Assembly (NCBI GenBank): GCA_947579605.1
Contig: OX388319.1
Coordinates: 20,473,447-20,537,446, forward strand
Origin: Athripsodes cinereus
Lineage: Eukaryota; Arthropoda; Insecta; Trichoptera; Leptoceridae
Direction of reading: 5' to 3'
DNA: 64,000 nucleotides
Shown: piece by piece, positions 35,619 through 47,291 of the stretch
How the letters are laid out: the number at the start of each line of letters is the position of its first letter
How positions within the stretch are numbered: the first letter of the stretch is position 1
The notes under the pieces: model-generated
What the model saw: the letters and a program-made list of their open reading frames with translations, nothing else
Database searches by the model: none
Told to the model about the DNA's origin: nothing
Made by a program: the position numbers and the translations under genes

Positions 35619-36442
35619 TTATCGACTGTCCAGTTCTACAACTCAACAAGTCGAAATATTCGAAAATGTTGATCTAATAGGTAATACATACGAGTATAAT
35701 CAACTCCATTCTATCAATTCCACAAATTTGGAATATTTAGTAATTGGAAAAAATTAATGTACCTAGGTACCTATGTATTTCACAATTCAATTCCACAAAT
35801 AAATATTTCGAATTGTTTAATTATTGAATGGAACAAAGAGAACATAATGCCTCCAACAGTGCGATTATTATATAGTATTATATAGCAGACTGTGTAAATT
35901 TTATAATCTCCTATGCTCACATCGCGTTGCGAGGGTGGATGTCTTTGGTGACTCGCTGGCGGGGTTCAGGGATCAGGAAATGTATTGCTTCCAACTTGAG
36001 TGTGTTTGGTGGTTGAATTTATGTGTGTGTATTGTTTTTTTTTTCTAAAATGTATATTTTTTCCTTACAGTAGTTTAATGTAACAGGCGCATGTTTAGTG
36101 TGAGTCCGGTTAAACTGGACTTGCATTGGTCGGGTGCTGTTTCTTCATCTCCAATTGTTGCCATTTTGTATATATGGTTTATACTCTTTAATATGTATGC
36201 TGTAGACACGCCTAATTGGTGGGTTGGCCTGATCAGATCAACATTATTCTCTCTCTTTTTATTTTTCATATTATGTTCTAGTGTGTGTGTCTTTATGTAA
36301 TAAATAAATAAATAGTATATTTCACGTTCTGTTGTATTTTTAGAGCATTATATAATATAAGTATACCACCATTACAAAAATGTTGATTTCTCGCATGTAA
36401 AACATTTCGACTTGTCGAGTTATGGAACTGGACAGGCGATAT
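35619..36442. mobile_element. Inverted-repeat DNA element, long copy with nested insertion
   Basis: The left end ATCGACTGTCCAGTTC...CAACAAGTCGAAAT and right end ATTTCGACTTGTCGAG...GAACTGGACAGGCGAT are inverted repeats. The interior shares CCACAAATAAATATTTCGAA with the element at 57686-58069. It is interrupted by a retroelement 3' fragment (35885-36318). Confidence 0.7.
35885..36318 (+). mobile_element. Retroelement 3' fragment nested in a palindromic transposon
   Basis: A GC-richer block with poly-pyrimidine, ending in (AATA)n at 36297-36314, interrupts the inverted-repeat element at 35619-36442. The shorter copy of that element (57686-58069) lacks it. It fits a LINE 3' UTR insertion. Confidence 0.5.
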
Positions 36443-36519
36443 GTAGATGCAGGTTTAGTTTACCATATTAACATACTAACATCATTTTGGTATGGGATGG
36501 GCCTAACTGTATTACAAAA

Positions 36520-36785
36520 CATATTCCACTACATGCATAGGAGCGTGCGGTCAAGAATTGGTCTTCCACTCTTTTCAGTAAGTTTTTGAGTGTCCTGTAA
36601 AATACAGGTGTTCGAGAAAATACAGAAATTGTATATCTAAATACAGCGATGAAGTTTGCCACCCATCCTGAATATCTTGATTTTTTGTTGAAACAAAGAA
36701 AACGGCTTGTATGTTTACTACATCTGGACTGCTGGCTACTCCACTTGTAAGAAATGCCGTGATGATATAGTACTAGAACAATAGA
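36520..36785 (-). repeat. CCCACAAGTGGG repeat family, near full-length copy
   Basis: Plus-strand order: TTGGTCTTCCACTCTTTTCA, TAAGTTTTTGAGTGTCCTG, AGCGATGAAGTTTGCCACCC, CTGGCTACTCCACTTGTAAG, GATGATATAGTACTAG. About 265 bases, defining the full unit with 37670-37920 and 61825-62075. Confidence 0.65.
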
Positions 36786-36842
36786 TGAATTTAATCTTGC
36801 ATCATATTGCTATTACGAATATTATCATGATTTCAAATTCAG

Positions 36843-36975
36843 CTGGTTGTCCTATGACAACGACATTAAAGCACTAGGAATGTTGTGGGAAGAGGTGACT
36901 CAACTGCCATAGATACGCTCTGAATGAGGGATTCTAGTTTCTGCCCTATGTTCCCCGAAAGAGTGTTAAAGGAAG
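36843..36975 (+). mobile_element. LINE family B, degraded 3' fragment
   Basis: CCTATGACAACGACATTAAA and GGAAGAGGTGACTCAACTG match the YDNDIRA...WKEVTQ segment of the other family B copies. Several substitutions and a stop are present. Confidence 0.55.
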
Positions 36976-37034
36976 AAGTGAAGTGAAGTGATTTCCACTG
37001 TTATACGAATATTTATTTAAATATTTCAACTACT

Positions 37035-37125
37035 AATGCTACACCATCACGGCATATCCCACAAGTGGGGTAGCCAGCAGACCAGCCGCATGCAATAAAC
37101 ATGCAAGATGCCCTCTCCGTGCCTC
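37035..37125 (+). repeat. CCCACAAGTGGG repeat family, partial copy
   Basis: CATCACGGCATATCCCACAA, GTGGGGTAGCCAGCAGACC, then AACATGCAAGATGCCCTCTC. Cut at CGTGCC, where a different retroelement tail begins. Confidence 0.6.
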
Positions 37126-37129
37126 CCTT

Positions 37130-37268
37130 TGGGTTAGTTGTAAGAAGTGGGTTAGTCGCGCCTCTGCGATAAATTCTCTTTCTGTATATTGAATGTATTA
37201 TTGTATTTGTGTTAAATGTATTTTTGTGTAAATTTGCTCTTAATCAATGTTCAGTAAATAATAAATAA
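37130..37268 (+). repeat. Retroelement 3' end with AATAAA tail (copy 2)
   Basis: TCGCGCCTCTGCGATAAATT, CTGTATATTGAATG and AATCAATGTTCAGTAAATAA parallel the copy at 32510-32636. Confidence 0.5.
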
Positions 37269-37669
37269 GAAAAATTAAGGGATTCAGGGGGTAGACCTTC
37301 TTATTTATTTAATATCCTAAAGCTTAGTGAATCTAAAAGTGATTACGAGAGGTTAGTTGCCATTATTGATGAAGTTAAATAATAAAATAAAATGTTGTAA
37401 ATACTTTATAGTATGCCTACAATGCATGCCGATTGTGTTATGTGCAATGATGGAAATACAGTTAGGACTCGTATGTATGATCATACGTAATAGTAAATAC
37501 TTCTTGTGTTGGATGTATTGACAGAGCAGTGCAACAGCAAATAATAATATGAGACTTGACTTCGCAGCATCTCGATTCTCGGACCTACCCGACAACAGAT
37601 AACGGTATACAATTTATTAATAATAGGTTCATACACAAGCGGATTTTATAGTATGTATGTAGTTTTATA

Positions 37670-37920
37670 ATATTCCGTGGAGTACCGGCAAAGAATCGGT
37701 CTCCCACTCTTCTCTATAAGTTTTCGAGAGTCCTGCAAGTGACAATTGTTGAAAAAATAAAAACATTTTAGGTAAGTACATATTAAATTCAGCGATGAGT
37801 TTTGCTACCCATCTCGAATGTCTTAATTTTCTTGAAGAAGACAGATTGCATGTTTATTACATACAGCTGATGGTCTGCTGGTTACCTGGTCACTTGAGGG
37901 ATATCCTGTGATGGTATAGT
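37670..37920 (-). repeat. CCCACAAGTGGG repeat family, near full-length copy
   Basis: AATCGGTCTCCCACTCTTCT, TTTTCGAGAGTCCTGCAAG, AGCGATGAGTTTTGCTACCC, GGATATCCTGTGATGGTATA. Same order as 36520-36785. Confidence 0.6.
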
Positions 37921-38269
37921 TATTTAACAATTATTATATTATTAATTGTTTAATTAATTAATTAATTAAAGAGATAATCTCGCCACTGCACATCGTCCTA
38001 GTTTTTTTAAAAAAAATATTATTTTGTTAACACTGTAATGTAATGATGATGTGCAAGAAGAATAAATAAATAAAAAATAAATAAATTATTTTTATAAGTC
38101 TTTACATACGAATTTTACGCAATTATGATAAAGTTTAAATTAACCGTCAAACTTGAAGCAAATTAAACATAAGATCTTCTAAAGATTGAATTCAATAGTA
38201 AAAAATCTCAAATAATATCTAATAATTTGCTTAAGAACAAAAAGCCTTCATAGAAGACTCTACGACCCA

Positions 38270-38540
38270 TCACAAGGGTATCACTTCATGACAGAGTAAG
38301 AAACTTGGAAATAAGGAGAATCTGTAATTTCAAAGATGTTGTGCGATGGAAAAAAAGCAAGAAGACGTTTTTGGAGAGACCATGTGTGAATGGTGAGGAT
38401 AGCAACGAACGAATGCATAGCAGGTAGCAGACCTCTTGGGAATCCACACAAACGATAGAGGAATAGCTGGGCATCTGTCTCCTAGCAGCAGGCTCCGAGA
38501 ACAACAGGACATACGGTCCTACTAAATCTAAAGAAGAAGT
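38270..38540 (+). mobile_element. LINE family G, degraded 3' fragment
   Basis: The frame DRVRNLEIRRICNFKDVVRW, then after frame changes NERMHSR and RPLGNPHKR, with SWASVS and TGHTVLLNLKKK at the end. Pattern and order match pol C-terminal tails (RW..H..R...GRP.G.P..RW). It is broken by several frameshifts. Confidence 0.5.
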
Positions 38541-39101
38541 CTTAACTGCACGTTCGCAATATTTTAATCATATCTATATACTAGTAAAACATTATTCCAT
38601 GGACATTTTTGTTCTCAGCTTCTTGAATACAATTGCAACCAGCAAAGAGTGCAATTTTATATGCTACATTTAAAATCTATCTAATCCTCGATAGAAACAT
38701 TGCATTACATACTGAAAATTGTCATAAATATTTATATACTTAGTTGCTGCAATAACCGCATAATATAAACAATATACCTATATTGCATTTCCCATATTCA
38801 GGGAAGTTGGATGTTTATATTATTGTTACACTAACACTTTCGAGTACATAATGTAAATTATGATAATATATTTATTTATAAATAAACCACTGTTTTATTA
38901 TAATCGTTGCAAATTATTTAAATACGTAAATAAATGGCAGACCCTTTTAAAAACTTACCAATAATTTATATCTTGAAAAAAATGGTCGATAAATAAATTA
39001 TTATCTCTGTGTAAAAACAGAATACCTACCTATAAAACACTAAAGAGATAGAATCCATAATATTTATAAATAGTATAAAATTAAGATTTATATTTGAGTT
39101 C

Positions 39102-39284
39102 GTCGGTAGCCTGGAGGTAGAGTCTCGGCTCTCGTGAACAAGGGGTCCGTGGATCGATATCAGGTGCCGGCAAACTCCCCTTTCACTACACAAGCTTTTA
39201 GTAGCTTACTGTGAAAGGTGTATAAGGTTGTATTTGGGTTTATAACAAAAACCCAGATATATCTTTTTAAAAAAAAAAAAAATA
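39102..39284 (+). mobile_element. tRNA-derived SINE, copy 1
   Basis: The head GGTAGCCTGGAGGTAGAGTC carries a tRNA-like A box, and GTCCGTGGATCGATATC is a decayed B box. The body ends GGTTTATAACAAAAACCCAG, then poly(A) at 39269-39283. It matches 58785-58951 over the whole length. Confidence 0.8.
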
Positions 39285-41461
39285 TTATTCAGTAGAGATA
39301 ATACATACACTTTATGAAGTGCCATAACCAATATTGAATTCTGAAAATGAGTAGGTAGTTTTTTTCTCTTTATTTTCTAGCTAATAATCACATAAGCTAT
39401 CATCAGCTTTCTATTTAAGTATGTAGATGAGTACTATAATGAAACATAAACCATTATACATTTATAAGTGATTATAAAATCTAGATCCAACTTTTTTCTT
39501 CTTTAAACAATTCATTTCAAAATAGCTGTAAAAAAGTTTAGAAATTTGTATAATAGTCGCTTCTTATTCTATTCCGATAATAGGAATTGTTAAAGTTAGA
39601 AAAGGTTCCATTTCCCTTTTCAAAAAAAAAACAAAAGAAGAAATAGAATAATGGCAAGGTGTTTGAATGTTTGTTGCGCGAAACACTTCAAAAGTATTAT
39701 TTTTTTTTATTCTCAAGTTTGCTTTTAACTCATACAGGTCCATCAGTCATACCTAACACCTATACATAACAGTATTATAGTCCTTCGAAGAACGCAAATA
39801 TTACTATCACAATTTTGGTTCAAATAATCAAATCCTATCTCACTTTTTCTTTAGTATAAACGAAAAAGTATAATCACAAGTTTAAACAATATTACTTATC
39901 TCCAGGAAGGAAACAATTTACTCAAGATAAGACGTGAATACAAAACAATTTAAAAATCATTATCTCTTTCTCCGTATAGACATAATAATATAACACCTTT
40001 ACAGAGACGGACATCATTTTTATAAATCTAAATTCGAATTTAGATAGAATTTCTGTTTTTTTATTATTCTCTACGGCCAATATTAAAACATTGATTGGAT
40101 GTTGTTAGCAACAAGTTTTATTATTACATATTTTAAATATTGCTGTGTACTTTTTTACTGTAAATTTGTGTTGTTTATTTTAAATAAATAAAAATGTACG
40201 ACTCTTTATAATATTCGGGACCTCTGAGTTTTGGATCTTTGAATATTTTAGTGAATACTTTTTTATGTACCTACGCTAAGCTAAATAATCATTCGACTTT
40301 GAAAGGAAAAACATGTGTGTACATTAGGAAAAAAAACGATATTTGAATGCAAATAAAATAATACGATATCATCATGGCAACACTTAAAAGCGACATTCTT
40401 AGCATTAAAAAATAATTCATTAGTATCAGATGTATAATACAAAATATTATGTATGTATATTAAGTTTTAAAAGGCCCCCTAGTTCCCTACATAATATATA
40501 TTTGAGACATTTTAGAGGCATTAAACAAACGTTACAAATTACATACAAAACACCAATAAAGATAATGTTATTATTATTATTATCAATACTAAAGAAATGT
40601 AAAATAAAACAACTTAGTAAACCTGTTGAGAATAAAATTATGTAAAAATGATAAGCGGTGTATAAAAAAACTCATCGCTTTTATAGCTACGTCGAAGTGA
40701 CTGAGACAGTTGATTGACTGGGTACATAATAATTATATACAAACGAACAAACTGGCTGGTGACATTAAACGAGTTATTTTATTTATATTGATGGGCAGAA
40801 TACAGATTTTACGAATATTACTGAATACCGGTAAATATAATGTGATACAGCTATTAGTGATTTTTATATGAATCTTAAACGTCTACACTCAAGTTGTAAA
40901 AGATTAATGTTTTTTATGTAGGTATTTTTAAAAACTGAGTAGTGTTTGTAAATGGATTAACATATCATTTTCTATCGCTCAAGATGTCAAATATTGATTT
41001 TTTGACCTTATTCATCTTCTTTCACCCTTTTATAATAATTATTTTTTAAATAATATTGCTATTAAAACATAATGAAGAGCTAAAAATGTGCATTCCATGC
41101 GATGAAATAACACAAAACAAATTACAGGTATGTGATTTGTTTTACACATTGTGATCATAAAATAATGGAGTGACGAAATGACGGAGTTCTCTCGTTGAGC
41201 AGTCAAAAATACCCTAAAAATTTTTAAAATCACTCTTGTCAAGTAAGATATATTAGAAAATTCATGTATATCGAGAAAGTCTTAAATTTTTCTTTGCAAA
41301 TTCCAGTAATAATATTTTGCGAGTTTTGTTTTCACAATTAACCATTGTATTAGATTACATGATTGTATCCAGCATGGGATACTCATATTTAGGTATGCTA
41401 GAACAATGCCTTCACATGAAGCTGTCATTGTGATTTATAAGAGAATTAAGAGAACTTCAGT
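39285..41461. other. No gene seen
   Basis: AT-rich with no recognised element. A CTGATGA with a pairing stem at 39365-39400 was considered as a ribozyme and rejected. Confidence 0.55.
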
Positions 41462-41580
41462 ATGTCTCTCAGTAGCTTAATTTGATAAAACACACCTCGC
41501 GATAAGGATGAGTTGCGGGTTCAAGTACCGTCTAGGGAAGTAGGTACGAAATAAGGTGACGTTATCTTTTCTAAGTCTCA
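41462..41580 (+). mobile_element. tRNA-like SINE head
   Basis: CAGTAGCTTAATTTGATAAA resembles an A box and GCGGGTTCAAGTACCG a B box, 31 bases apart as in tRNAs. The acceptor stem does not pair, so it is a tRNA-derived repeat rather than a tRNA gene. Confidence 0.5.
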
Positions 41581-41644
41581 GTAATAATAGGTATAGGTAC
41601 ATATTTATTAAAAATACCTACAACTCACAAAATTACTTATATTA

Positions 41645-42307
41645 CAGTGGAACCTCTCATAACGAGCACCTATCATAACGAGTAATTCGGATAACGAGCA
41701 AAACAAATGTGAAAAAGTTGCTCCCATAACGAGCGATGTTTCGCATAACGAGTTACAGAGAAAGGGTAAGTCCCTTTTTCACGACATTCACTTGTGACCT
41801 TGTTAGCCGGGACTTCCGTGCCAGTACATCAGTCTGTGTTTAAAAATAACTGTTGAAATGAAACATAAAATCATTGAAAAGCGAGAACAAGTTGTGAGCG
41901 TGGCATATCTATCGCGCACATACTATCGGTCAACATCAACTATCTGCACTATTCTCAAGAACAAAGATAAAATTAAGAAGATGGATGCTTCAAGAATGTC
42001 TACGAAACGGTTACGTTTACGGTTAGTTTTCTAGTTAAAAATGGTTAATTATTTGTCATAAATTCGTATATTTATTTAGGTACGTTTTTTTCCTAATCTA
42101 AATTGTATTACAAGTTGTTACACTCTTTTATAAGTTATTTTAATTGAATAAACGTTAATAAAAAAAAGTCATTAAATACTCCAAGAATACTTATTTTTTC
42201 GGCATGGAACGCATTATTGTATTTTACATTGATTTCTATAGAAAAAATGTTTCGCATAACGAGTAAGAGTTTGGAACGAATTAAACTCGTTATGAGAGGT
42301 TCCACTG
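41645..42307 (+). mobile_element. pogo/Tigger-type transposon, internally deleted
   Basis: Perfect terminal inverted repeats CAGTGGAACCTCTCATAACG / CGTTATGAGAGGTTCCACTG lie inside a TA target duplication (41643-41644, 42308-42309). The word ATAACGAG recurs about five times near the left end and once near the right. Inside is a remnant transposase start with a CENP-B/psq-type helix-turn-helix. Length is 663 bases, far short of an autonomous element, so it is a deletion derivative. Confidence 0.87.
41858..42034 (+). pseudogene. pogo-type transposase N-terminal remnant
   Basis: A 58-codon frame: MKHKIIEKREQVVSVAYLSR, then YRSTSTICTILKNKDKIKKM. This matches the psq/CENP-B N-terminal helix-turn-helix of pogo/Tigger/jerky transposases (...STICTILKNKDKI...). 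A short deletion removed part of the first helix region. The frame ends at TAG, with no DDE domain. Confidence 0.75.
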
Positions 42308-43019
42308 TATTTTGTATGTATATAATTTATGTATGCACAATTCCAAATGCACAAATGTGTATTTTTACCGGTAAAAATAAACATGTTACTTTAAAAAGCT
42401 TAACAAAAAGATCAAGTAAGAACAAGACTAACGGATGTTCCTACAGGATAAAAATGCAAGATAAATTGCCGATACACATTCCAGTTATTTCGTGTACAAC
42501 ATTCCAGCGAGACTGGATAAATGGGTAATCATTATTAGTGGAAACAAGAGACAAGGAAGCGCGCATGATATGTTTGATATTAATGCTAGTCTAGTAACTT
42601 AACAATAATTATATTGTGTATAGAAGAGATTTGCTGAAATGCAATAAGCAATCAAGCAAAGTGCATTATGAATCATACATTTGCGATCTGGAGGAGCTTT
42701 TCATACGATGAGTTTTAATATTATAATTACGTATCGTAGAAATGACGGAGATTCTTGCCCAGGCGTACGGGCAAGTACGGTGCCCAGAATCAACTGAAAA
42801 CTAAACTTTATGCATTAATCGATGTCATTTTATCCTTATTTAGCATATTATATTCCATAATATGTCTTTTGGCCTTATTCATCATAATATATTCCATAGC
42901 ATGAAATGTCATATTTTTCATGAAATTAATTCCATGCTTTCTCACCTCCGTAATGGTAATATAATGACTTTATTGCAATTTTACTTTGTTTGTTACTTTT
43001 CTTATGCTTAAAACACTAC

Positions 43020-43255
43020 TTTGTTTGAGTGACTGGGATGCTGCGCATTGATCCTCGCAGTCTTTTGGCTTCCTTCGGGTTGTCTGTGGAGACTAATCAA
43101 CAGTTTTGGGTTTGTGGTCACGGTGGATACTTGGAGGGATTCCTGCGTGGATAGGGGCACAACATTACTCATGTTTTGTTTTCATTTGTATTTTTAATAT
43201 TTACCTATAAGTTGGGCTTTTTGGTGTATGTCTGCCAAATAAATAAATGCTCATA
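43020..43255 (+). repeat. Probable retroelement 3' UTR
   Basis: GC-richer than its surroundings, non-coding, ending GCCAAATAAATAAATGC. It looks like a LINE 3' end but no coding part is recognisable. Confidence 0.35.
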
Positions 43256-43915
43256 ATTTTCCCGGTACCCAAACAGCTACTCAACCATAGATATTTGAAG
43301 CAAAAACAAATAAAATAAAAACTCAGTCTTGAAGATATTAAAGTCACAATTACAAAAATCACGAGTGTTAAATAGAAAATCTAGAGAGTTGAAATATCAG
43401 ATATTAATCGGCGATTTAGTTGTGATAAGTGTGAAAGGCGCCTACAAGCTAACATGTTTATTTTAGCAAACTCGTGTTGTGATTGAGTACACATAGCCAT
43501 AGATGAAATCATGATTTTATAATTATATAAACAAGCGAGTTGATGTGTTTGATACAAGTTATATCTGCTGAGATATTAATCGTTTGGAATGTTTAGTATT
43601 TAATTAATTACTCTCACCGGGTTAATAATTATTAATCAAGCGATTATGCACAATAACTAGAATTATAATGTGTACGTGGAGCTAGAATTATAATGTGTTC
43701 GTGGAGACCCAGAATATGGGATGGAAATAGGTCTCATCTATTAAAAATGAGTATGTGCCGATAAGATCACCTCTTTCTAAAGCGTTTCTAATAATCTGTG
43801 ATAGTAGCTAGTAGCCATAGAAACCGTGTGTTGAGAAAGAGATTCTTAACATTCAGCATTTAATATTCTCAAAACACGACTATTCCAGAACTATCGTCAT
43901 CATAGATTTTGCAAT

Positions 43916-44133
43916 TAAAAAAATATTTATTTTGGGAATCTCAGGTATTTGGTGCAAATCGCAAAATGAAATAGAATTTTTTGTGTGGTGTATGTGTTAA
44001 TCATATTTGGATCTTATTCCAATCTAGATGAATCATGACTCCGGAAACGAGCAAAAACACTCCGTTCACTCCGAGAATCAAACTCATGACCCATCGCTTA
44101 CAAAGCGAGTGTGATTACTAGTCAAGTTATTTG
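43916..44133 (-). mobile_element. tRNA-derived SINE
   Basis: The minus strand: TTGACTAGTAATCACACTCG (A-box region), CTTTGTAAGCGATGGGTC (anticodon-arm-like), GAGTTTGATTCTCGG (B box), then an unrelated body and an A-rich end near 43916. A family distinct from 39102-39284. Confidence 0.62.
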
Positions 44134-45069
44134 AATCACACTTTTTAGAAAGTAAATTCAGTCTTCGGAACCCGATTGTGTCAAAAAATAATTGAGTAAA
44201 TGTACCTACCAAAAAAATGTATGAGCGTAATTGCTGGGTAATAAGTATTTGAAAAGTATCCGACTTAAATGTGAAAAGGACCACACCATTGCATCACCTT
44301 GTCTAACGAGGGGTAAACTCTGGGATAAACAGAGAATGTTGTTGTTTGATAGCTGTGCTGTAGGTACAAACATTAAATGCATAAAGTAGCAGATAGATTA
44401 TCAGAGTTAGAATGTAATGTAATGTACACAAACAATGCAATGTATTAAACTTCTTCTCTGTACTGCAAAATAACCTACGTTAGTACCTATGTAACTAGGA
44501 ACTAAAACTATACATCTGCATCAATAATATGAGAGATTAGTTTTACATATTATTGCTCTAAATGTCGGCCGCTGCCACTGACTTACATCATTCATATAAG
44601 CCATAAAGGGTAAATGGCTACTACAGACCCTGTTGAAAGAAGTATTTATTTTTTGAGAGTCTATCTCTTTTGAGAATATTGTGCGACTAAAGAATTTACA
44701 AAATATCCAGTAGGCGATATCTTTTTTCTCAAAATTAAAAAAATATATTCTTATTATGTAAAGCGATACATAACAAAACTTAATTATGAAAAACTTTTAT
44801 TGTTCTACATATTATATACCTACTATTTAATATGTACTTAACATGACCTAGACTTTATTGACCTTTTGCGGTTATAAAATAATAAAATATATATTATATA
44901 CAAGTAACTTAATAACGCAAAATGTTATTAGTCATAATATAGAGAAGAAAATTTTTAATTTTCAAGAGTAAAATAATAACTTTACACTCATCCCATAGCA
45001 GCATTTTTCACACGCGGAATGGTCAGTATTCCCGTGTACGTGGAAACAAATGGAATATTTTCTCTAAGG

Positions 45070-45267
45070 CAGTGGTTCCCAAACTTTTGATTTCGCGTAG
45101 GTACCACACACGAAATTATAAATCAGTCGCGTACCACTGAACTGAATTTAAAAACGTTTTATCTCATTATTTACTGTGTTTGTCCTATGGCTATGGCTGC
45201 TTGCGTACCACATGAATAATTGTCGCGTACCACTGATGGTACGCGTACCATAGTTTGGGAATCATTG
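45070..45267. mobile_element. hAT MITE with perfect 8 bp target duplication
   Basis: The left end CAGTGGTTCCCAAAC and right end GTTTGGGAATCATTG are inverted repeats. CTCTAAGG flanks the element on both sides (45062-45069 and 45268-45275). Length 198 bases. The 8 bp duplication identifies the hAT superfamily. Confidence 0.88.
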
Positions 45268-45420
45268 CTCTAAGGCATGAAAGAATGGATTATGACATTC
45301 CTCATTGCTGAATATAACTTATTAAACAGTTTTATTACGTGTGAGGATTGTGCAATGCCAGCATTCTATATCAGTGATAGAAGTGGTCAACAGCCAAATG
45401 TGTAGGTACACGTCAAACTT

Positions 45421-45675
45421 TCAATCAAAAGATTCTGGATTCGATGCTTGCTGACAGTTGGTGTGTCTCTTATTCAAAGAGATATTGAAAGAGCGATTCC
45501 CACGAGGCGGATTTGGCCGGCCGGCCATCCAGGCTGCCCATATGGCTCGCCCGTGAGGACAATGTTTTTTGTTTGCAAGTGCGGATAAATAGGAGTCTTT
45601 GACTCCTGAGATATCTAGGAGTGTGAACGGTTCTTTCAATATAATGACAATCTCTTCCATGTTCACACTATACAC
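45421..45675 (-). other. GC-rich island with an open frame of unknown origin
   Basis: An 84-codon minus frame reads HCPHGRAIWAAWMAGRPNPP and RGNRSFNISLNKRHTNC. The stretch 45500-45560 is unusually GC-rich (GGCCGGCCGGCC) for this window. No splice sites or known domain are recognised. It may be a TE scrap. Confidence 0.25.
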
Positions 45676-45837
45676 ATTAAGATGGAGTTGGTCGGAAGCA
45701 GGAATTCACTATTTCCATTATTTTACTCGATAGGTCATCGAGAACATGTAACTAGTGTTGTCAAAGTACTGTTGGATATCGATTCTACACCCATCCATCT
45801 ACTACAACAAGGTATCTACTACTATATTTATAGTTCC

Positions 45838-45967
45838 AACATCACGGCATATCCCACAAGTGGGGTATCCAGCAAACTTACTGCAAGTAATAATCATGCA
45901 GAATGCCCTCTCCAGGCCAATAAAAGTTTCAGGATAGGTAGCATGCTTCATCGCTAAATTTTAGATA
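45838..45967 (+). repeat. CCCACAAGTGGG repeat family, copy
   Basis: CATCACGGCATATCCCACAA, GTGGGGTATCCAGCAAAC, CAGAATGCCCTCTCCAGGCC, GCATGCTTCATCGCTAAATT. Confidence 0.65.
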
Positions 45968-46724
45968 TTGATTGGCTCATACGTTAGGTTTTACGATAAC
46001 AAATTAAAAACTTTTGATATTATAGCGCCGATTGCAGTTCTTTGAAAAGTACCTACCTACTAAGATTAGCGGACAAATCGGAATAATAGCTATATAATAT
46101 CTATAACATAAAACAATAAACAAGCCAGGTATTATAATCAGTGAACCAACTGCATTATAATAAGTTGGTAGTTTCGCTTTTTATTCCTTTTTTATTCCTT
46201 TTTTAATCGTAATCGCGAATTCTAAACATTCTATAATTAAATAATTCAGTAGAGCGGAACACAAAATAAGTATATATACGTATACCTACATACTAAACAT
46301 TATAGGTAAGTAGTATGTATATGAACCATATTATTATATTATCAAATGAATTATTTACAGCTGTTATGTTGCCAGGTAAATAAACAATTTGAATTTATCT
46401 AATTATTTAGGTACATAAATACAAGTTCACAACATTAAATTTTTGCAACGAATTTACGTTCCAATCTGAAACTTTATGTTAGTTAATTCTCTTTGATTTT
46501 TAATTACGCTTTCGGCCTGATGTTAAAATAATAATAAATTGTTATAATTTATTATTATGTAGGTAATTTGTGTGTAAGTAAATTTGCAAAAACTGTCGTT
46601 ACATATTATTGTGTATTTATTTTGAAAATATTTTTCGATTTAATTTTTCACTGTAACTGTCGGTTGAAACGAGTCGAAATTTTATAATAATTTTATTTGT
46701 TAATAATATTTTATTCATAAAGTC

Positions 46725-46875
46725 GGTGTTTAGGTAGTAGAATTCCATTGGGAAAATAAAAAAAAAATATTTTTTCTTTTCTAGTTTGACAATGTCCTTA
46801 TAAAACGAAAGACGTTTCTCTCAATAAAAAAACATGTACCTGGTGGAAAAAACATTTGGTTTTAATCACGTTAAA
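46725..46875. mobile_element. Foldback MITE, collapsed copy
   Basis: Begins CGGTGTTTAGGTAGTAGAAT like 28121 and contains TTGACAATGTCCTTATAAAA and CGAAAGACGTTTCTCTC like the right arm there. Most of the left hairpin arm is missing. Confidence 0.65.
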
Positions 46876-47052
46876 TATTTTGATGGTCAGAACGGAAATG
46901 TAAAATAATTATTTTCATAAAAACAATTAAATAACAGGTTAGTGTACCTACTAACAATTTAATTTCATAATAATTAAGTAACTTAGGACACGTTATTACC
47001 GACATAGATTCATCATAATATGCGATCCAATTATTTTAAAACTGACGACCGA

Positions 47053-47090
47053 TTTCGCAAATTTTCGATATGCATCATCAGGCGCTAGTG
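47053..47090 (-). ncRNA. Hammerhead-like motif, weak helix II
   Basis: Minus strand: CGC; CUGAUGA (47081-47075); only UGCAUAUC before GAAA (47066-47063); helix III AAUU; U as the cleavage base; GCG return. The core is present but helix II can hardly form, so this copy is probably decayed. Confidence 0.35.
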
Positions 47091-47291
47091 ACTACCAAAA
47101 AAACCATAACTAATTAAAACGAATATAAAAAATAAAATAAAAACATCACTAAATTTACATAATTTTAATCTAATTAATGTACATTATAAAAAACGTGTAT
47201 GGATATTAAGTTTTAATATTTTATTTTAGATAAATATTTATTGTATCTTATTTAGCTATTAATTTTTATTTTATATTTATTTTGCACTTAC

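Noticed and set aside
36075..36300. Open frames on both strands
   Set aside because: They lie in a retroelement 3' UTR nested in a DNA element, with no domain.
39365..39400. CUGAUGA with UAGCU/AGCUA helix and GAAA on the minus strand
   Set aside because: Core and helix II fit a hammerhead, but the flanks cannot form helix I and helix III is not palindromic, so chance is likely.
41462..41545. tRNA gene
   Set aside because: A- and B-box-like words are present, but the acceptor and T stems do not pair, so it is called a SINE head.
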